From Acidiphilium sp. C61 (GTDB lineage: Bacteria; Pseudomonadota; Alphaproteobacteria; Acetobacterales; Acetobacteraceae): a stretch of 64,000 nucleotides of DNA. The stretch covers positions 1,512,001 to 1,576,000 of the forward strand of contig NZ_CACTIA010000005.1 of assembly GCF_902712915.1 (NCBI RefSeq), given 5' to 3'. The notes beneath the pieces are model-generated. The model was not told the origin of the DNA. It saw nothing but the letters and a program-made list of their open reading frames with translations, and searched no databases. The stretch's first letter is position 1, and each line of letters begins with the position of its first letter. A program made the position numbers and the translations under genes. Below, piece after piece: positions 20,490 through 30,820 of the stretch.

Positions 20490-21506
20490 TCAGGCCGCCG
20501 CCCGCGGCGCCGTTGCGGGCGCAAATTTCTCGTAATGGAAGGCGGCGGGCGCCACCCCGGCGCCGCCGAGCCAGCCGCGCACGGCATCGACCATCGGCGG
20601 CGGCCCGCAGAGATAGACATCGACATCGCCGCCATTGAGCCAGTCGGGCTCGACATGTCCGGTGACATAGCCGCGCCGCGGATGCGCGCTCTCCCCGGCG
20701 GCGACCACGGTGCGGTAGTGAAAGCCCGGCAGGCGGGCGGCAAACTCATCGAGCCGGTCGCAGCCGACCAGATCCTCGTCGCGGGTCACGCCATAGACGA
20801 GGCGGACCGGCTGCGCGCATCCCTCGCCGGCAAGCTGCTCCAGCATGGCGAGAAACGGCGCAAGGCCGGTGCCGCCGGCGAGGAACAGCAGCGGCCGGGC
20901 GACATCGCGCAGGTAGAAACTGCCGGACGGCCCGGTGAGCGGCAGAACCACCCCCGGCGTCGCCCCGCGCAGGAACGAGCTCATCCGCCCTTCCTCGATG
21001 TTGCGGACCAGAAACGTCGCCCGCGTGCGCCCTGGCGCCGAGGCAAAGGAATAGGCGCGGGTTTCCGCGGTGCCGGGAATCCCGACATTGACATATTGCC
21101 CCGGCAGGAAGCCCAGCGGCGCCGCGGTCTCGACGCTGAAGCCGATCGCCGTCGGCGACAGCAGCTCGACGGATGAAAGCGTCGCCTCGATCGTCTGCGG
21201 CGCCGTGCGGCAGGCCGCACTGGTGGCGCGAATGTCGATCGCGAGATCCGAGCGCGGCCGCATCTGGCAGGCGAGCGCGAAACCCGCCGCCGCCTCGTCC
21301 GCATCGAGCGCCTCCTCGATATACGATCCGGCGTCGAACGCGCCGGACTGCACGCGGCACTTGCAGGTGCCGCAGGCGCCGTCGCGGCAGTCGAGCGGAA
21401 TGTTGATCCCCTCGCGATAGGCGGCATCGGCCACGGTCTCGCCGGCCCGGCAATCGACGAACCGGGTGACGCCGTCCTCGAAATTCAGCGCGATCCTCGC
21501 GGTCAT
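20490..21506 (-). CDS. benC: Benzoate 1,2-dioxygenase reductase component
   Basis: Electron carrier from NADH to the oxygenase. The 338 residues contain a plant-type 2Fe-2S domain at the N terminus (Cys40, Cys45, Cys48 in CRDGACGTC and Cys80 in LACQM), an FAD domain with RAYSFAS (about 150), and an NAD domain with FLAGGTGLAPFLAML (about 225) and YLCGPPPMV. The order Fe-S, FAD, NAD is that of class IB ring-hydroxylating dioxygenase reductases. It sits 15 bases after benB. Confidence 0.95.
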   Translation of the reverse strand: MTARIALNFEDGVTRFVDCRAGETVADAAYREGINIPLDCRDGACGTCKCRVQSGAFDAGSYIEEALDADEAAAGFALACQMRPRSDLAIDIRATSAACRTAPQTIEATLSSVELLSPTAIGFSVETAAPLGFLPGQYVNVGIPGTAETRAYSFASAPGRTRATFLVRNIEEGRMSSFLRGATPGVVLPLTGPSGSFYLRDVARPLLFLAGGTGLAPFLAMLEQLAGEGCAQPVRLVYGVTRDEDLVGCDRLDEFAARLPGFHYRTVVAAGESAHPRRGYVTGHVEPDWLNGGDVDVYLCGPPPMVDAVRGWLGGAGVAPAAFHYEKFAPATAPRAAA

Positions 21507-21521
21507 GGCATGGGCTCCGGG

Positions 21522-22034
21522 TCAGATGTGATAGATGTCGACGACCTGGTGGATGCAGTCGTTCTTGAGCACGACGCGCTTGCGCCGGATCAGCGGCGCC
21601 GTGCCGGCGAGGTCGAGCGTGTAGAACGAGGTGCCGAAATAAAGGTCGGTCGTCCGGTAGCGATAACTCAGCGTCAGCCAGTTGAACCGGATCTCGGCGA
21701 TGTCGCCCTGGCGCGCGATCAGCTCGACATTGCTGATATTGTGCGAGGTGCGCGGCTCGGGCAGGCTGGTCGCGCTGGAGCGGTCGGTGCGGATGCGGAA
21801 CACCCGGTCCTCCAGCCCGGCGCGGTCGCCGTACCAGATCAGCGAGATCTCGGTCTGCGGATCCTCGGTCAGCCGGTCGTCATCGTCCCAGGCGGGCATC
21901 CAGAACTCCGCATCCGGCGCGTAGCAGGCGAGCCAGGCGTCCCACTCCCGGTCATCGAGGCAGCGCGCCTCGTGATGCAGGAAACCGGCGATCCGCTGAT
22001 GCAGCGCAGCGTCGCTGTCGAGGCAGAGGCTCAT
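21522..22034 (-). CDS. benB: Benzoate 1,2-dioxygenase, small (beta) subunit
   Basis: Structural subunit of the alpha3beta3 oxygenase, 170 residues, the normal family length. Typical segments are [20 protein letters not shown] near the N terminus and the C-terminal [21 protein letters not shown]. The start overlaps the benA stop by four bases (ATGA), indicating coupled translation with the large subunit. Confidence 0.95.
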   Translation of the reverse strand: MSLCLDSDAALHQRIAGFLHHEARCLDDREWDAWLACYAPDAEFWMPAWDDDDRLTEDPQTEISLIWYGDRAGLEDRVFRIRTDRSSATSLPEPRTSHNISNVELIARQGDIAEIRFNWLTLSYRYRTTDLYFGTSFYTLDLAGTAPLIRRKRVVLKNDCIHQVVDIYHI

Positions 22035-23386
22035 GACGCGTCTCCGGTTGCGGCGTCCCGCACGAGGGCGCGGCGCATCGCATCCCGCCAGAAGGCGTGC
22101 TGGATCACGAACAGGCCCTCATCCTCGGTGCGCCGCCCGCTCAGACGCGGCGCGATGCCGATCGCCCGCGCCGCCTCGTCCGGCCCCTCGATCCAGTGCG
22201 TCGCCCCGCGCGACATGTCGTTCCAGCGCGCGGCGCGGCCCTGATAAGCCATCTGGCAGGAGCGGAACTCCTCAAGATCGTCGGGTGTCGCCATCCCGCT
22301 CGCGTTGAAGAAATCCTCGTATTGACGAATCCGCCGCGCCCGCGCCTCCGGCGCCTCGCCCACCGGGGCGATGCAGTAGATCGTCACCTCGGTGCGATCG
22401 ACCGAGAGCGGGCGGAACTGGCGGATCTGCGAGCCGAACTGGTCCATCAGATAGACGTTCGGATACAGGCAGAGATTGCGTGAACGCTGCACCATCCACT
22501 CGGCCCGCGCCGCACCGACGCTTTCGCTCAGCGCCTCGTGCCGGTCCCAGTTCGGCCGGTCCTCGGGGTTTTCCCATTGCGACCACAGCAGCAGATGGCC
22601 GTTCTCGAACGAGTAGAACCCGCCGCCCTGGCGCGCCCAGCCGCCGGCGCTCATCGCCCGCACATTGTCGACCCGCGCCTCGGTCTTCCGCCGGCTGGTG
22701 GTGGCGGCGTAGTTCCAGTGCACCGCGCTGACATGATAGCCATCCGCGCCGTTCTCGGTCTGGAGCTTCCAGTTGCCGTCATAGACATAGGTCGAGCTGC
22801 CGCGCAGCACCTCCAGCCCCTGCGGCGACTGGTCGACGATCAGGTCGATCATCCGCGCCGCATCGCCGAGATGGGCTGCCAGCGGCTGCACGTCCGGGTT
22901 CAGGCTGCCGAACAGGAAGCCGCGATAGGACTCGAACCGCGCCACCGGGGTGAGATCGTGCGAGCCCCCGGCGTTGAAGCCCTCGGGATAGCCGGCGTTC
23001 TCGGGGTCCTTCACCTTGAGCAGCCGGCCGGTATTGCTGAAGGTCCAGCCATGGAACGGGCAGGTGAAGGTCGATTTGCTGGCCCGCTTGTGCCGGCAGA
23101 GCATCGCGCCGCGATGGCTGCACGCGTTGATGAAGGCGCGCAGCTCGCCCTTGCGGTCCCGCGTGATGACAACCGGGGTGCGGCCCATATGCAGCGTCAG
23201 ATAGTCGTTCGGCTGCGGGATCTGGCTTTCATGGGCAAGATAGATCCAGTTGCCCTCGAAGATGTGCTTCATCTCCAGCTCGAAGATCTCGGGGTCGGTG
23301 AAGATGTCGCGGCTGACCCGGAACACTCCGTCCGCCGGCCGGTCATCGAGCGCTGTCTCGATCGCGCGCATCACTCTGTCGTGCAT
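22031..23386 (-). CDS. benA: Benzoate 1,2-dioxygenase, large (alpha) subunit
   Basis: Catalytic subunit that adds O2 to benzoate to give the cis-diol. It has 451 residues with a Rieske domain (Cys89, His91, Cys109, His112 in CSHRG and CPFHGW) and a mononuclear iron domain (Asp215 bridging, His218 and His223 in DGYHVSAVH). It is the first gene of the seven-gene ben-cat run; GAGGGA lies about 9 bases upstream of its ATG. The divergent LysR gene and the ATAC-N7-GTAT sites in between point to BenM/CatM-like activation by benzoate or muconate. A toluate dioxygenase (xylX) role cannot be excluded by sequence alone. Confidence 0.95.
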   Translation of the reverse strand: MHDRVMRAIETALDDRPADGVFRVSRDIFTDPEIFELEMKHIFEGNWIYLAHESQIPQPNDYLTLHMGRTPVVITRDRKGELRAFINACSHRGAMLCRHKRASKSTFTCPFHGWTFSNTGRLLKVKDPENAGYPEGFNAGGSHDLTPVARFESYRGFLFGSLNPDVQPLAAHLGDAARMIDLIVDQSPQGLEVLRGSSTYVYDGNWKLQTENGADGYHVSAVHWNYAATTSRRKTEARVDNVRAMSAGGWARQGGGFYSFENGHLLLWSQWENPEDRPNWDRHEALSESVGAARAEWMVQRSRNLCLYPNVYLMDQFGSQIRQFRPLSVDRTEVTIYCIAPVGEAPEARARRIRQYEDFFNASGMATPDDLEEFRSCQMAYQGRAARWNDMSRGATHWIEGPDEAARAIGIAPRLSGRRTEDEGLFVIQHAFWRDAMRRALVRDAATGDAS

Positions 23387-23428
23387 TTCCAGTCCCTCGC
23401 TACAGCCGGCGCCCGGATCGTTGTGGCG

Positions 23429-23443
23429 ATACCCGGCAGGTCA
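23429..23443. promoter_or_regulatory. BenM/CatM-type LysR site, near-consensus
   Basis: ATAC-CCGGCAG-GTCA, one mismatch from the ATAC-N7-GTAT consensus of BenM and CatM operators. It is 43 bases upstream of the benA start. With the exact site at 23511 it forms a pair with centres 82 bases apart in the divergent interval, as expected for activation-type and repression-type LysR sites. Confidence 0.5.
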
Positions 23444-23510
23444 GTTTTCTGTTGAGCAAAGGCGTAGACCCGCCTTAACTACGGCGTCCAAGACTGAATT
23501 GGTCGCTTCA

Positions 23511-23525
23511 ATACCCTGGAGGTAT
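23511..23525. promoter_or_regulatory. BenM/CatM-type LysR site, exact consensus
   Basis: ATAC-CCTGGAG-GTAT, an exact match to ATAC-N7-GTAT. It ends two bases before the LysR start codon and overlaps that gene's ribosome binding site (CTGGAGG), so occupancy would directly block expression of the regulator: probable autorepression. Confidence 0.55.
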
Positions 23526-23527
23526 CG

Positions 23528-24436
23528 ATGGAGATGCGGCAGCTGCGCTATTTCGTGGCAGTCGCGCGCGAGCGGAACTTCACCCGCGCCGCAGCACGGC
23601 TGAACATCGCCCAGCCGCCGCTGAGCCGGCAGATCCAGCAATTCGAGGACGAGCTCGGCATCGCGCTGATCGAGCGCGGCAGCCGGCCGATCCGCCTCAC
23701 CGAGGCCGGCAAGCTGGTGTTCGACCAGGCGGTCGACGTGCTCGAACGGATCGACGGCATCCGCAGCATGGCGCAGCGCCTCGCCGAGACCGAGCGGCGC
23801 CACCTGCGCGTCGGCTTCGTCGCCTCGACGCTCTATGGCTATTTGCCGGAAGTCATCCGCCGCTTCCGCGAGGCGCGGCCCGGCGTGGTGCTGACGCTGC
23901 AGGAACTCACCTCGCTCGAACAGATGGAAGCGCTGCGCGAAGGCCGGATCGATGTCGGCTTCGGCCGCATCCCGTTCGAGGATCCCGCCCTCGAACGCCG
24001 GTTGCTGCGCAACGAAAACCTCATCGTCGCGGTGCCGCGCTCGGGTCCGCTCAGCCACGGCTCCACCGCCCTCACCCTCGCGCAGCTGCAGGCCGAGCCG
24101 CTGATCGTCTATCCCAAGGCGCCGCGGCCGAGCTATGCCGACCAGGTCCTTGCCCTGTTCCGCGATGCCGGGCTGCGCCCCGCCGCCCTGCACGAGGTTC
24201 GCGAATTGCAGACAGCGCTCGGCCTCGTCGCGGCGGAGAGCGGGATCTGCATCGTGCCCGCCTGCGTGCAGCACCTGCGGCGCGACAACGTGGCCTATCG
24301 CCCGCTGGACGCCCCGGCCGCCGTCTCGCCGATCATCATGAGCACCCGCCGGCACGACCCTTCGTCGGAGGTCGATCTCATCCTCCGCCTGCTCCGCCAG
24401 CTCTACCAGGCCAAGGGCATCACCTTCGGCGCCTGA
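23528..24436 (+). CDS. LysR-family regulator, BenM/CatM-like
   Basis: 302 residues with the LysR winged helix at 1-60 (MEMRQLRYFVAVARERNFTRAAARLNIAQPPLSRQI) and an effector domain at about 90-300 (LRVGFVASTLYGYLPEVIRRFR). The N terminus and the effector-domain start are those of the CatR/BenM subgroup, whose members bind cis,cis-muconate and/or benzoate. It is divergent from benA with 141 bases between the genes, which contain two ATAC-N7-GTA(T) sites. It probably activates benABCD-catABC and represses itself. The assignment to benzoate rests on position plus the operator match. Confidence 0.87.
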   Translation: MEMRQLRYFVAVARERNFTRAAARLNIAQPPLSRQIQQFEDELGIALIERGSRPIRLTEAGKLVFDQAVDVLERIDGIRSMAQRLAETERRHLRVGFVASTLYGYLPEVIRRFREARPGVVLTLQELTSLEQMEALREGRIDVGFGRIPFEDPALERRLLRNENLIVAVPRSGPLSHGSTALTLAQLQAEPLIVYPKAPRPSYADQVLALFRDAGLRPAALHEVRELQTALGLVAAESGICIVPACVQHLRRDNVAYRPLDAPAAVSPIIMSTRRHDPSSEVDLILRLLRQLYQAKGITFGA

Positions 24437-24446
24437 ACCACCGCCC

Positions 24447-24471
24447 GGTCCGAAAGGATCGGAAACTGCCC
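24447..24471. other. Short hairpin after the LysR gene
   Basis: TCCGAAAGGATCGGA forms a small stem-loop between the LysR and AraC genes. It equals the core of one palindrome in repeat copy E (TCCGATCC-GAAA-GGATCGGA), so it may be a relic of that element. It lacks a T-run, so I do not call it a terminator. Confidence 0.35.
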
Positions 24472-24485
24472 AAGGAGAGGCAAGC

Positions 24486-25469
24486 ATGGATTTTCCGATC
24501 TTTCCCTTCGCCCCCCGATCGCCGCTCGCCATTCCGGTCGAGGTGCAGCGACTGACGGCGGACAACCCGATCCGCCGGATCCCGCCGCACGGCCACCTGT
24601 TCTTCGAACTCATCATGATCACCGACGGCGCCGGGCTGATCATGGTGGACGGCAGCGTCCACACCGCCCTGCCCGGTTGCGTCTTCATGATCGCCCCCGG
24701 CATGCCGCACGACGCGAGGGGCCTCGCCTCCGCCGCGGGCTGGACCGTGATGTTCACCGCCGCCGGCGCCACCCCCTCGCCGCTGCCCGGCCTCGCGCTG
24801 TTCGAGGATGCGCCTGCCGGCCTCGTCTTCGATCCGTTCCGCCGCACTGCCCGCCGGGCCGGCGCGCCGCTGCTCCTCGCGGCGGCCGACATGGCGGCGC
24901 TGGTCGCGCTGATCGAGCGGATCGAGGCCGAGCTTACCGCCCGTCCCGCGGGATACGACATCGCGGTGCGCGCGGCGCTCAACCTCGCGATGGTGCAGCT
25001 CGGCCGCGCCGCCACCGCCCCGCCCGACACACAGTCCACCACACCGGCCACCACACCGGCCGGCGCACCGCCCGATGCAGCCCCCCAGGGCCGCGACCTG
25101 CTCGCCCGGGTCTTCGAGGATATCGACCTTCATTTCGCCGCCGACGCATCGCTCGCCGCCGGCGCCCGCCGGCTCGGCATCGCCCCCGCCCACCTGACCA
25201 CCCGGATCCGCCGCCTTACCGGCAAGACCTATGGCGGCTGGGTGATCGAGCGCCGGATGATCGAGGCGCGGCACCTTCTCGCAACGACGCCGCGCAGCCT
25301 CGCCGCGATCGCCACGACGGTCGGCTATCGCGATACCGAAAGCTTCATCCGCCGCTTCCGCGCCCGCCACGGCCTCCCCCCGGCGCAATGGCGGAGCCAG
25401 GCGCGCGGCGCGGCGCCCGAGCCAGAGCAGCGGGGGCCGGAGCGGGAATCCGCGCCGTCCGAATCCTGA
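24486..25469 (+). CDS. AraC-family transcriptional regulator with N-terminal cupin
   Basis: 327 residues. The N-terminal half is a cupin-type sensing domain (PHGHLFFELIMITDGAGLIMVDG, then LPGCVFMIAPGMPHDA); a low-complexity T/P/A-rich linker covers about 175-200; the C-terminal third holds two helix-turn-helix units (LAAGARRLGIAPAHLTTRIRRLTGKTYGGWVIERRMIEARHLL and LAAIATTVGYRDTESFIRRFRARHG). An AAGGAGAGG ribosome site precedes the ATG. It follows the LysR gene by 49 bases on the same strand and may act on the ben-cat genes, as BenR does in pseudomonads, or on the flavodoxin/MBL pair downstream. The effector is unknown. Confidence 0.88.
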   Translation: MDFPIFPFAPRSPLAIPVEVQRLTADNPIRRIPPHGHLFFELIMITDGAGLIMVDGSVHTALPGCVFMIAPGMPHDARGLASAAGWTVMFTAAGATPSPLPGLALFEDAPAGLVFDPFRRTARRAGAPLLLAAADMAALVALIERIEAELTARPAGYDIAVRAALNLAMVQLGRAATAPPDTQSTTPATTPAGAPPDAAPQGRDLLARVFEDIDLHFAADASLAAGARRLGIAPAHLTTRIRRLTGKTYGGWVIERRMIEARHLLATTPRSLAAIATTVGYRDTESFIRRFRARHGLPPAQWRSQARGAAPEPEQRGPERESAPSES

Positions 25470-25591
25470 TCCGGCCACGCGAAAACGAAATCCCGGCCAG
25501 CAGAAACCGAAATCCTGTCCTGTCGCGCCTCCGCTTCACCCCTCTAGGCTTGCCGTGCCGGAACAAGCCGGCCGAACAGGGAGCAGAACGC

Positions 25592-26170
25592 ATGACGAGC
25601 GTGATAATCGTGTCTCACAGCGGCTACGGCCACACCGCCCGGCTGGCCGGGGCGGTCGCGACGGGGATCGGGGAGGTCGAGGGCGTCGCCCTGTCGCGCA
25701 TCACCATCGATGCGGACGGCGAGGTTGAGGAGTCCGCCTGGGAAACGCTGGCAACGGCCGATGCCATCCTGTTCGGATCGCCGACCTACATGGGCGGACC
25801 GTCCTGGCAGTTCAAGAAATTCGCCGATGCGTCGAGCAAGGTCTGGGCGCGGCAGGGCTGGAAGGACAAGCTGGCCTCGGGCTTTACCAATTCCGCCTCG
25901 ATGAACGGCGACAAGGCGTCCACCCTCGCCTGGTTCGTCACCTTCGCGATGCAGCACGGCATGGTCTGGGCCGGCACCGGCATGATGCCGGCGAACACGC
26001 GGGCGGCGAAGCGCGACGATGCCAACTATCTCGGCGCCTTCACCGGCCTGATGGCCCAGTCCCCGGCCGATGCCGGCCCGGACGAAGCGCCGCCACAAGG
26101 CGACCTGCATACCGCCGCCCTGTTCGGCCGGCGCATCGCCGGTCTCGCGCGCCGGAGCGGCCGGTCATGA
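25592..26170 (+). CDS. Flavodoxin/NAD(P)H:quinone reductase family protein (WrbA-like)
   Basis: 192 residues with a flavodoxin fold. The FMN phosphate loop is SHSGYGHTARLA at residues 8-19, the second FMN loop FGSPTYMGGPSWQFKKF at about 61-77, and the third FTNSASMNGDK at about 98-108. This order matches multimeric quinone reductases of the WrbA kind and NADPH-dependent FMN reductases. Such proteins reduce quinones by two electrons, useful next to catechol-producing genes. GGGAG precedes the ATG. Its stop overlaps the next start (ATGA). Confidence 0.83.
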   Translation: MTSVIIVSHSGYGHTARLAGAVATGIGEVEGVALSRITIDADGEVEESAWETLATADAILFGSPTYMGGPSWQFKKFADASSKVWARQGWKDKLASGFTNSASMNGDKASTLAWFVTFAMQHGMVWAGTGMMPANTRAAKRDDANYLGAFTGLMAQSPADAGPDEAPPQGDLHTAALFGRRIAGLARRSGRS

Positions 26171-26994
26171 CGGCCCCATCCGGCCGGATCACCATTCACG
26201 TCCGCGGCCCCGTGCGGGTGCACGATTATCAGGCGCCGCCGGACGGGCTGCTGGTGCATTCGGTGATCGTCGAGGGCCCGACCCGGCTGGTGCTGTTCGA
26301 CGCCCAGTTCCTGCTCGCCCCGGCGGCCGAACTCGCCGACTATATCGCCAGCCTCGGCAAGCCGCTCGAGCGGATCATCATCTCCCACGGCCACCCCGAC
26401 CACTGGTCGGGTCTCGAGGTGATCGCGCAGCGCTTCCCCGGCGTTCCCATCGCGGCGCTGCCGGCGGTGCGCGACGAGATCGCCGCCAACGGCCAGGCGA
26501 TCATGACGGCGCGGCGGGAAATTTTCGGCCCGCGCGTCGCCGCCGGCCCGGTCGTGCCGACCCTGTCGCTCGCCCCCGGCGCGCTGGAGATCGACGGCGT
26601 CCGCTATTTGCTGGAAGCGCATGAGGAAGCGGAATCCCGCCACCAGCTCGTCGCCACCCTGCCCGACCAGGGGATGCTGCTGGCGTTCGACCTCGTCTTT
26701 CCCGCCGATGTGCACGCCTTCACCGTCGCCGGCCATTTCGATCACTGGATCGCGGTGCTGGACGACCTCGCGACCCGCCCCTTCGAGACGCTGCTGGTCG
26801 GGCATGGCGGCCCGGCCCGCCGCGCCGATATCGCCGCGACGATCGCCTATCTGCGCGCCGCGCGAGACATCCACGCAACCTCGACCACCCCGGATGACTA
26901 TGCCGCGCAGCTGAAAGCCGCATTCCCGCATCTGTCGGAAAGCGGATGGGTCGATTTCGCCAGCCTGATGCTCTACGGCGTCATCAATCCCTGA
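26167..26994 (+). CDS. MBL-fold metallo-hydrolase
   Basis: 275 residues with the metallo-beta-lactamase fold. The metal motif is SHGHPDHWSG (HxHxDH) at about 74-83; a downstream aspartate lies in LAFDLVFPADVH and a histidine in VGHGGP. This arrangement is shared by lactonases, glyoxalase II-like and arylsulfatase-like members, so the substrate is not predictable. It is translationally coupled to the flavodoxin gene by a four-base overlap, so the two probably act together. Confidence 0.8.
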   Translation: MTAPSGRITIHVRGPVRVHDYQAPPDGLLVHSVIVEGPTRLVLFDAQFLLAPAAELADYIASLGKPLERIIISHGHPDHWSGLEVIAQRFPGVPIAALPAVRDEIAANGQAIMTARREIFGPRVAAGPVVPTLSLAPGALEIDGVRYLLEAHEEAESRHQLVATLPDQGMLLAFDLVFPADVHAFTVAGHFDHWIAVLDDLATRPFETLLVGHGGPARRADIAATIAYLRAARDIHATSTTPDDYAAQLKAAFPHLSESGWVDFASLMLYGVINP

Positions 26995-27320
26995 ACGGCC
27001 GCCTGCCCCTGGGATCCACCCGCGCATTTCAGGGGCAGATGCCACGGATCGGCAAGCGCCCTGGTTATCACTACGATCGGGACCGCGGCGCAGATCCCAC
27101 ACCCCCGCTCGCCGGCAGCAAACGCCCGCCAAGGCGCCCAAACGGCACCGCGAAACAAAAACGAGCTACAATATTTTGGCGCATTTAATATAATTTCGAG
27201 CATCTCCGGATATTTTTACATATTGAAACATATTTCTATTGTTAAATAATTGTTTACCGAACTTGCCGTAATAAAACGTCGAATTTTAAAGCGATAACCA
27301 TCAGGCCAGGGTGAACATCT
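26995..27320. other. Intergenic region upstream of the chemoreceptor gene
   Basis: No credible gene. Bases 27170-27300 are strongly AT-rich (for example TTGTTAAATAATTGTTTACC) compared with the flanks and probably hold the promoter of the chemoreceptor gene. I found no clear terminator or known operator. Confidence 0.4.
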
Positions 27321-29072
27321 GTGACGTTCGATCTCCTTCGCATCCTCGAAAAAAATTATATTTTAAATGCAATTTCGGATGCCTTCTGCTTCATCAGCTT
27401 CGCCCCTGACGGCACGATCATCGATGCCAATGAACGCTTTCTCGAACACACCGGCTACAGCCTTGGCGAGCTTGTCGGCAGTCATCACCGTCTCCTCGTC
27501 CCCCCGGCCGAGCGTGACAGCGCCGCCTATGGCGAATTCTGGCAAGACATGCGCGCCGGCACCTTCCGCTCCGGCGAATTCCGCCGCATCGGCAAGGGCG
27601 GGGCCGATGTCTGGCTCCGCGCCTCCTATGTTCCCGTGCGCAACCGAAAGGGTGCGGTAGTCAAGATCGTCAAGCTCGCGCTCGATGTCACCGCAGAGAA
27701 GCAGGCGGCCGCCGCCAATGAAAGCCTGCTCGCCGCCATCGGCCGCGCCCAGTCGGTCATCGCTTTCGCGCCGGACAGCACGATTCTCGACGCCAACGAG
27801 AATTTCCTCCGCGTGATGGGCTATGCGCGCGAGGAGATCATCGGCCGCAAGCACGCCATGTTCGCGCCCCAAGGCGTTGCCGCGACCCCCGCCTACGCGA
27901 GCTTCTGGGAGAAGCTGCGCGCCGGCGAGTTCTACACCGGCGATATCGAACGCATCGGCAAGGGCGGCCGACCCGTCTGGTTCCAGGCCACGTACAACCC
28001 GGTCCTCGATGCCGCGGGTCGGGTGGTGAAAGTGGTCAAGGTCGCGGTCGACCTGACCGACAGAATGGCGGATGTGGGCCGGGTCGGCGCGGCGCTCGCG
28101 CGCATCGCCCAGGGCGATCTCACTGCCGCGGTCGATCGCAGGCTGATCCCCTCGCTCGACCAGTTGCGCGTCGATTTCAACGTCACCGCCGGACACCTGT
28201 CCGAAAGCATCGCCGGCGTCCGCCAGAGCACCGACGAAATCAATCTCGGCGTCTCCGAAATCGCGACCGCCGCCGAATATCTCGCCCGCCGCACCGAGCA
28301 GCAGGCCGCGACGCTGGAAGAAACCGCCGCCGTGCTCGACAGCCTGACCACCGGCCTCGGCAAGACCGCCGCAACCGCCGCCCGCGCCGCCAGCGCGGTC
28401 GATGCGACGACCGACGCCGCCCGAAAATCCCACGCCGTGGTCAGCGAGGCAGTGTCAGCGATGAACCGGATCGAGGCCTCCTCGCGCGAGATCGACCAGA
28501 TCATCGGCCTGATCGACGAGGTCGCGTTCCAGACCAACCTGCTCGCGCTGAATGCCGGGGTCGAGGCCGCTCGCGCCGGCGATGCCGGGCGCGGCTTCGC
28601 CGTCGTCGCCACCGAGGTCCGCGCTCTTGCCCAGCGCTCGGCGGAGGCGGCGAAATCGATCAAGCAACTCATCGCCCGCTCGTCCGAACAGGTCGGGGCC
28701 GGCGTGCGCCTCGTCGGCGAAACCGGCGCCGCACTCGGCACCATTCTCGGCCATGTCACCGACCTGCACGGCCTCGTGGGCGAAATGGCCGCCGCCGCCG
28801 CCGAGCAATCCGGCAGCCTTGCCGAAATCAACACCGCGACCAACCAGATGAACGTGGCGGTGCAGCAGAACGCCGCGATGGTCGAGCAGACTTCCGCTGC
28901 CACCCACTCCCTGCACGAGGAAATCGGCCGCCTCGCCGGCCGCGTCGCCGGTTTCCGAACCGCAGGGCCCGCGGCGCACACCCCGCCAGCCGCCGATCCC
29001 CCGCCGCGATCCCCCGCGCGCCGGCCGGGTCCTGCTCACGCTCCCGCCCCCGCTTACGCCGTGGCGAGATAG
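27321..29072 (+). CDS. Soluble methyl-accepting chemotaxis protein with two PAS domains
   Basis: 583 residues, no membrane-spanning segment. Two tandem PAS/PAC units (about 10-130 and 132-255) share the text [26 protein letters not shown] and RRIGKGG/ERIGKGG, a recent internal duplication type common in aerotaxis receptors. A short HAMP-like linker ([11 protein letters not shown]) leads to the signalling domain; its hairpin tip is [31 protein letters not shown] with flanking heptads. The proline-rich tail lacks an NWETF-type CheR tether. It likely senses an internal ligand or redox state (haem/FAD in PAS) and signals to CheA. The GTG start is preceded by AGGGTG. No other che gene is nearby. 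Confidence 0.9.
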   Translation: MTFDLLRILEKNYILNAISDAFCFISFAPDGTIIDANERFLEHTGYSLGELVGSHHRLLVPPAERDSAAYGEFWQDMRAGTFRSGEFRRIGKGGADVWLRASYVPVRNRKGAVVKIVKLALDVTAEKQAAAANESLLAAIGRAQSVIAFAPDSTILDANENFLRVMGYAREEIIGRKHAMFAPQGVAATPAYASFWEKLRAGEFYTGDIERIGKGGRPVWFQATYNPVLDAAGRVVKVVKVAVDLTDRMADVGRVGAALARIAQGDLTAAVDRRLIPSLDQLRVDFNVTAGHLSESIAGVRQSTDEINLGVSEIATAAEYLARRTEQQAATLEETAAVLDSLTTGLGKTAATAARAASAVDATTDAARKSHAVVSEAVSAMNRIEASSREIDQIIGLIDEVAFQTNLLALNAGVEAARAGDAGRGFAVVATEVRALAQRSAEAAKSIKQLIARSSEQVGAGVRLVGETGAALGTILGHVTDLHGLVGEMAAAAAEQSGSLAEINTATNQMNVAVQQNAAMVEQTSAATHSLHEEIGRLAGRVAGFRTAGPAAHTPPAADPPPRSPARRPGPAHAPAPAYAVAR

Positions 29073-30820
29073 GCCCGCCAGCCACCGAACCCGGTAATCT
29101 CCCGCGCCCCGTCCAGCGCCGCTGGCTCGCAGAGAAAGCCGGGGGCTTGCCGCCCATCCGCCAGCCTCACCTGGCCGATGACCATCGGCCCCGGCACCCC
29201 CGCCACGAACCGCCCGAACCCCTCCGGCGTGAGCGACCACCGTTCCACCACGATGCCCTCCCCCGCGAAGCCCGGCGCCCGCACCAACCCCGGCTTCGCC
29301 GGTGCGGTTGCCAGCGCATAAAGCCGGTAGTCCGGCGCCGTGCGCGTGGTCTCCTCCAGCCGCGCGCCCAGCGCGGTCAGCTCATGGTTCAACGCCATGC
29401 CCGAGAGATGCGCGCCGGCAACGACGATCGGAATGCGCTCCTCCGCCGGCATCTCCAGCCTCTCCGGCGCTCCCTGCCGCGACACCCCGCATCCGGGCGA
29501 GCCTTCGCGGTGCAGCGCATCGCCCAGCGCCAGCAAGGCAGCGTCACTGAAGGCCGGGCCGATGAGCGACACACCGAACGGCAACCCGTCCGCCCGGAAC
29601 CCGGCCGGCACCGCAACCGCGGCCATGTCCAGCAGGTTGACGAAATTGGTATAGCGCCCGAGCGCCGCGTTCCGCGCGATCGGCGCCTCCAGCATCGCCG
29701 CCACGGTGAAAATCTCCGGCGCGGTCGGCAGCAGCAGCGCGTCCACCTTCGCGAGTTCCGCCCCGGCCTGCCGCCGCAGCGCCATCAGCCGCGCCTGCGC
29801 GTCGAACAGATCGGCCGCGTCGAACCCGCGCGCCCGCTCCAGGATCGCCCGCACCGCCGGATCGAACGCCTCCGGCGATCGCGCGAAGAAGCCCCGCAGC
29901 GCCGCCAGCCGCTCGGCCACGAACGCATCCTCGTAAAGCAGCGAGGCCGCGGCGCGGAACGGTGCGTCGTCGATCTCCACCAGCGTCCAGCCGAGCCCCT
30001 CGGCCACGGCGCAGCTTCGCTCATAGAGCGCCGCATACCCCGCTTCGTTGCCGCCGATCCGTTCCTCCGCCTTCAGGATGCCGACGCGCGGCCGCGCCGG
30101 CAGCGCCACCATCGCCGGCGCCCGCGAAAACGGGTCCGCCGCATCCATCCCCTGCGCCGCCGCCAGCACTGTCGCCGCATCCGAGGCCGCATTCGCGAAA
30201 ATCGACACGCAGTCGAGGCTGCGGCACGCCGGCACCACACCGCTCGCCGGCAGCAATCCCCGCGTCGGCTTCAGCCCCACCAGGTTGTTGAACGAAGCCG
30301 GCACCCGCCCCGATCCCGCCGTATCGGTCCCGAGCGCAAACACCGCGAGCCCCGCAGCCACCGCGACCGCCGAACCAGAGGACGACCCACCTGAAATATA
30401 CCGCTCATCGAACACGCAGCGCGGCGCGCCATGGGGGGAGCGCGTGCCGTTCAGCCCGGTGGCGAACTGGTCGAGATTGGTCTTGCCGATCGGCACCGCC
30501 CCCGCCGCCCGCAGCCGCGCGACCACCGTCGCGTCCCGCCCCGGCGCATAGGCGAAATCCGGGCATCCCGCCGTGGTCGGCAGCCCGGCGACGTCGATAT
30601 TGTCCTTCACCGCGAAGGGCAGCCCGGCAAGCGGCAGCGACGGGTCCGCCGCCATCGCCTCCCCCCGCACGGCCGCGCGCGGCCGCAGCGCGATGAACAC
30701 CGCCGGATCGTGATACGCCTCGATCCGGTCATAGATCGCATCGACCACATCCCCCGGCGTGAACGCCCCGGCGGCGAAGCCCGCGCGCAGCGTCGCGATA
30801 TCGAGCAATCCGAGCTTCAT
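29054..30820 (-). CDS. atzF: Allophanate hydrolase
   Basis: Amidase-signature enzyme of 588 residues that splits allophanate into ammonia and CO2, the last step of guanidine (or urea) breakdown by the carboxylation route. The Ser-Ser-Lys triad can be placed at Lys72 (FAVKDNID), Ser146 (GGSSSGS) and Ser170 (GTDTAGSGR). The C-terminal 130 residues (from about 455, [18 protein letters not shown]) form the extra domain typical of allophanate hydrolases. The start overlaps the carboxylase stop (ATGA). The 3' end overlaps the convergent chemoreceptor gene by 19 bases. It is the last gene of the riboswitch-controlled operon. Confidence 0.94.
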   Translation of the reverse strand: MKLGLLDIATLRAGFAAGAFTPGDVVDAIYDRIEAYHDPAVFIALRPRAAVRGEAMAADPSLPLAGLPFAVKDNIDVAGLPTTAGCPDFAYAPGRDATVVARLRAAGAVPIGKTNLDQFATGLNGTRSPHGAPRCVFDERYISGGSSSGSAVAVAAGLAVFALGTDTAGSGRVPASFNNLVGLKPTRGLLPASGVVPACRSLDCVSIFANAASDAATVLAAAQGMDAADPFSRAPAMVALPARPRVGILKAEERIGGNEAGYAALYERSCAVAEGLGWTLVEIDDAPFRAAASLLYEDAFVAERLAALRGFFARSPEAFDPAVRAILERARGFDAADLFDAQARLMALRRQAGAELAKVDALLLPTAPEIFTVAAMLEAPIARNAALGRYTNFVNLLDMAAVAVPAGFRADGLPFGVSLIGPAFSDAALLALGDALHREGSPGCGVSRQGAPERLEMPAEERIPIVVAGAHLSGMALNHELTALGARLEETTRTAPDYRLYALATAPAKPGLVRAPGFAGEGIVVERWSLTPEGFGRFVAGVPGPMVIGQVRLADGRQAPGFLCEPAALDGAREITGFGGWRAYLATA

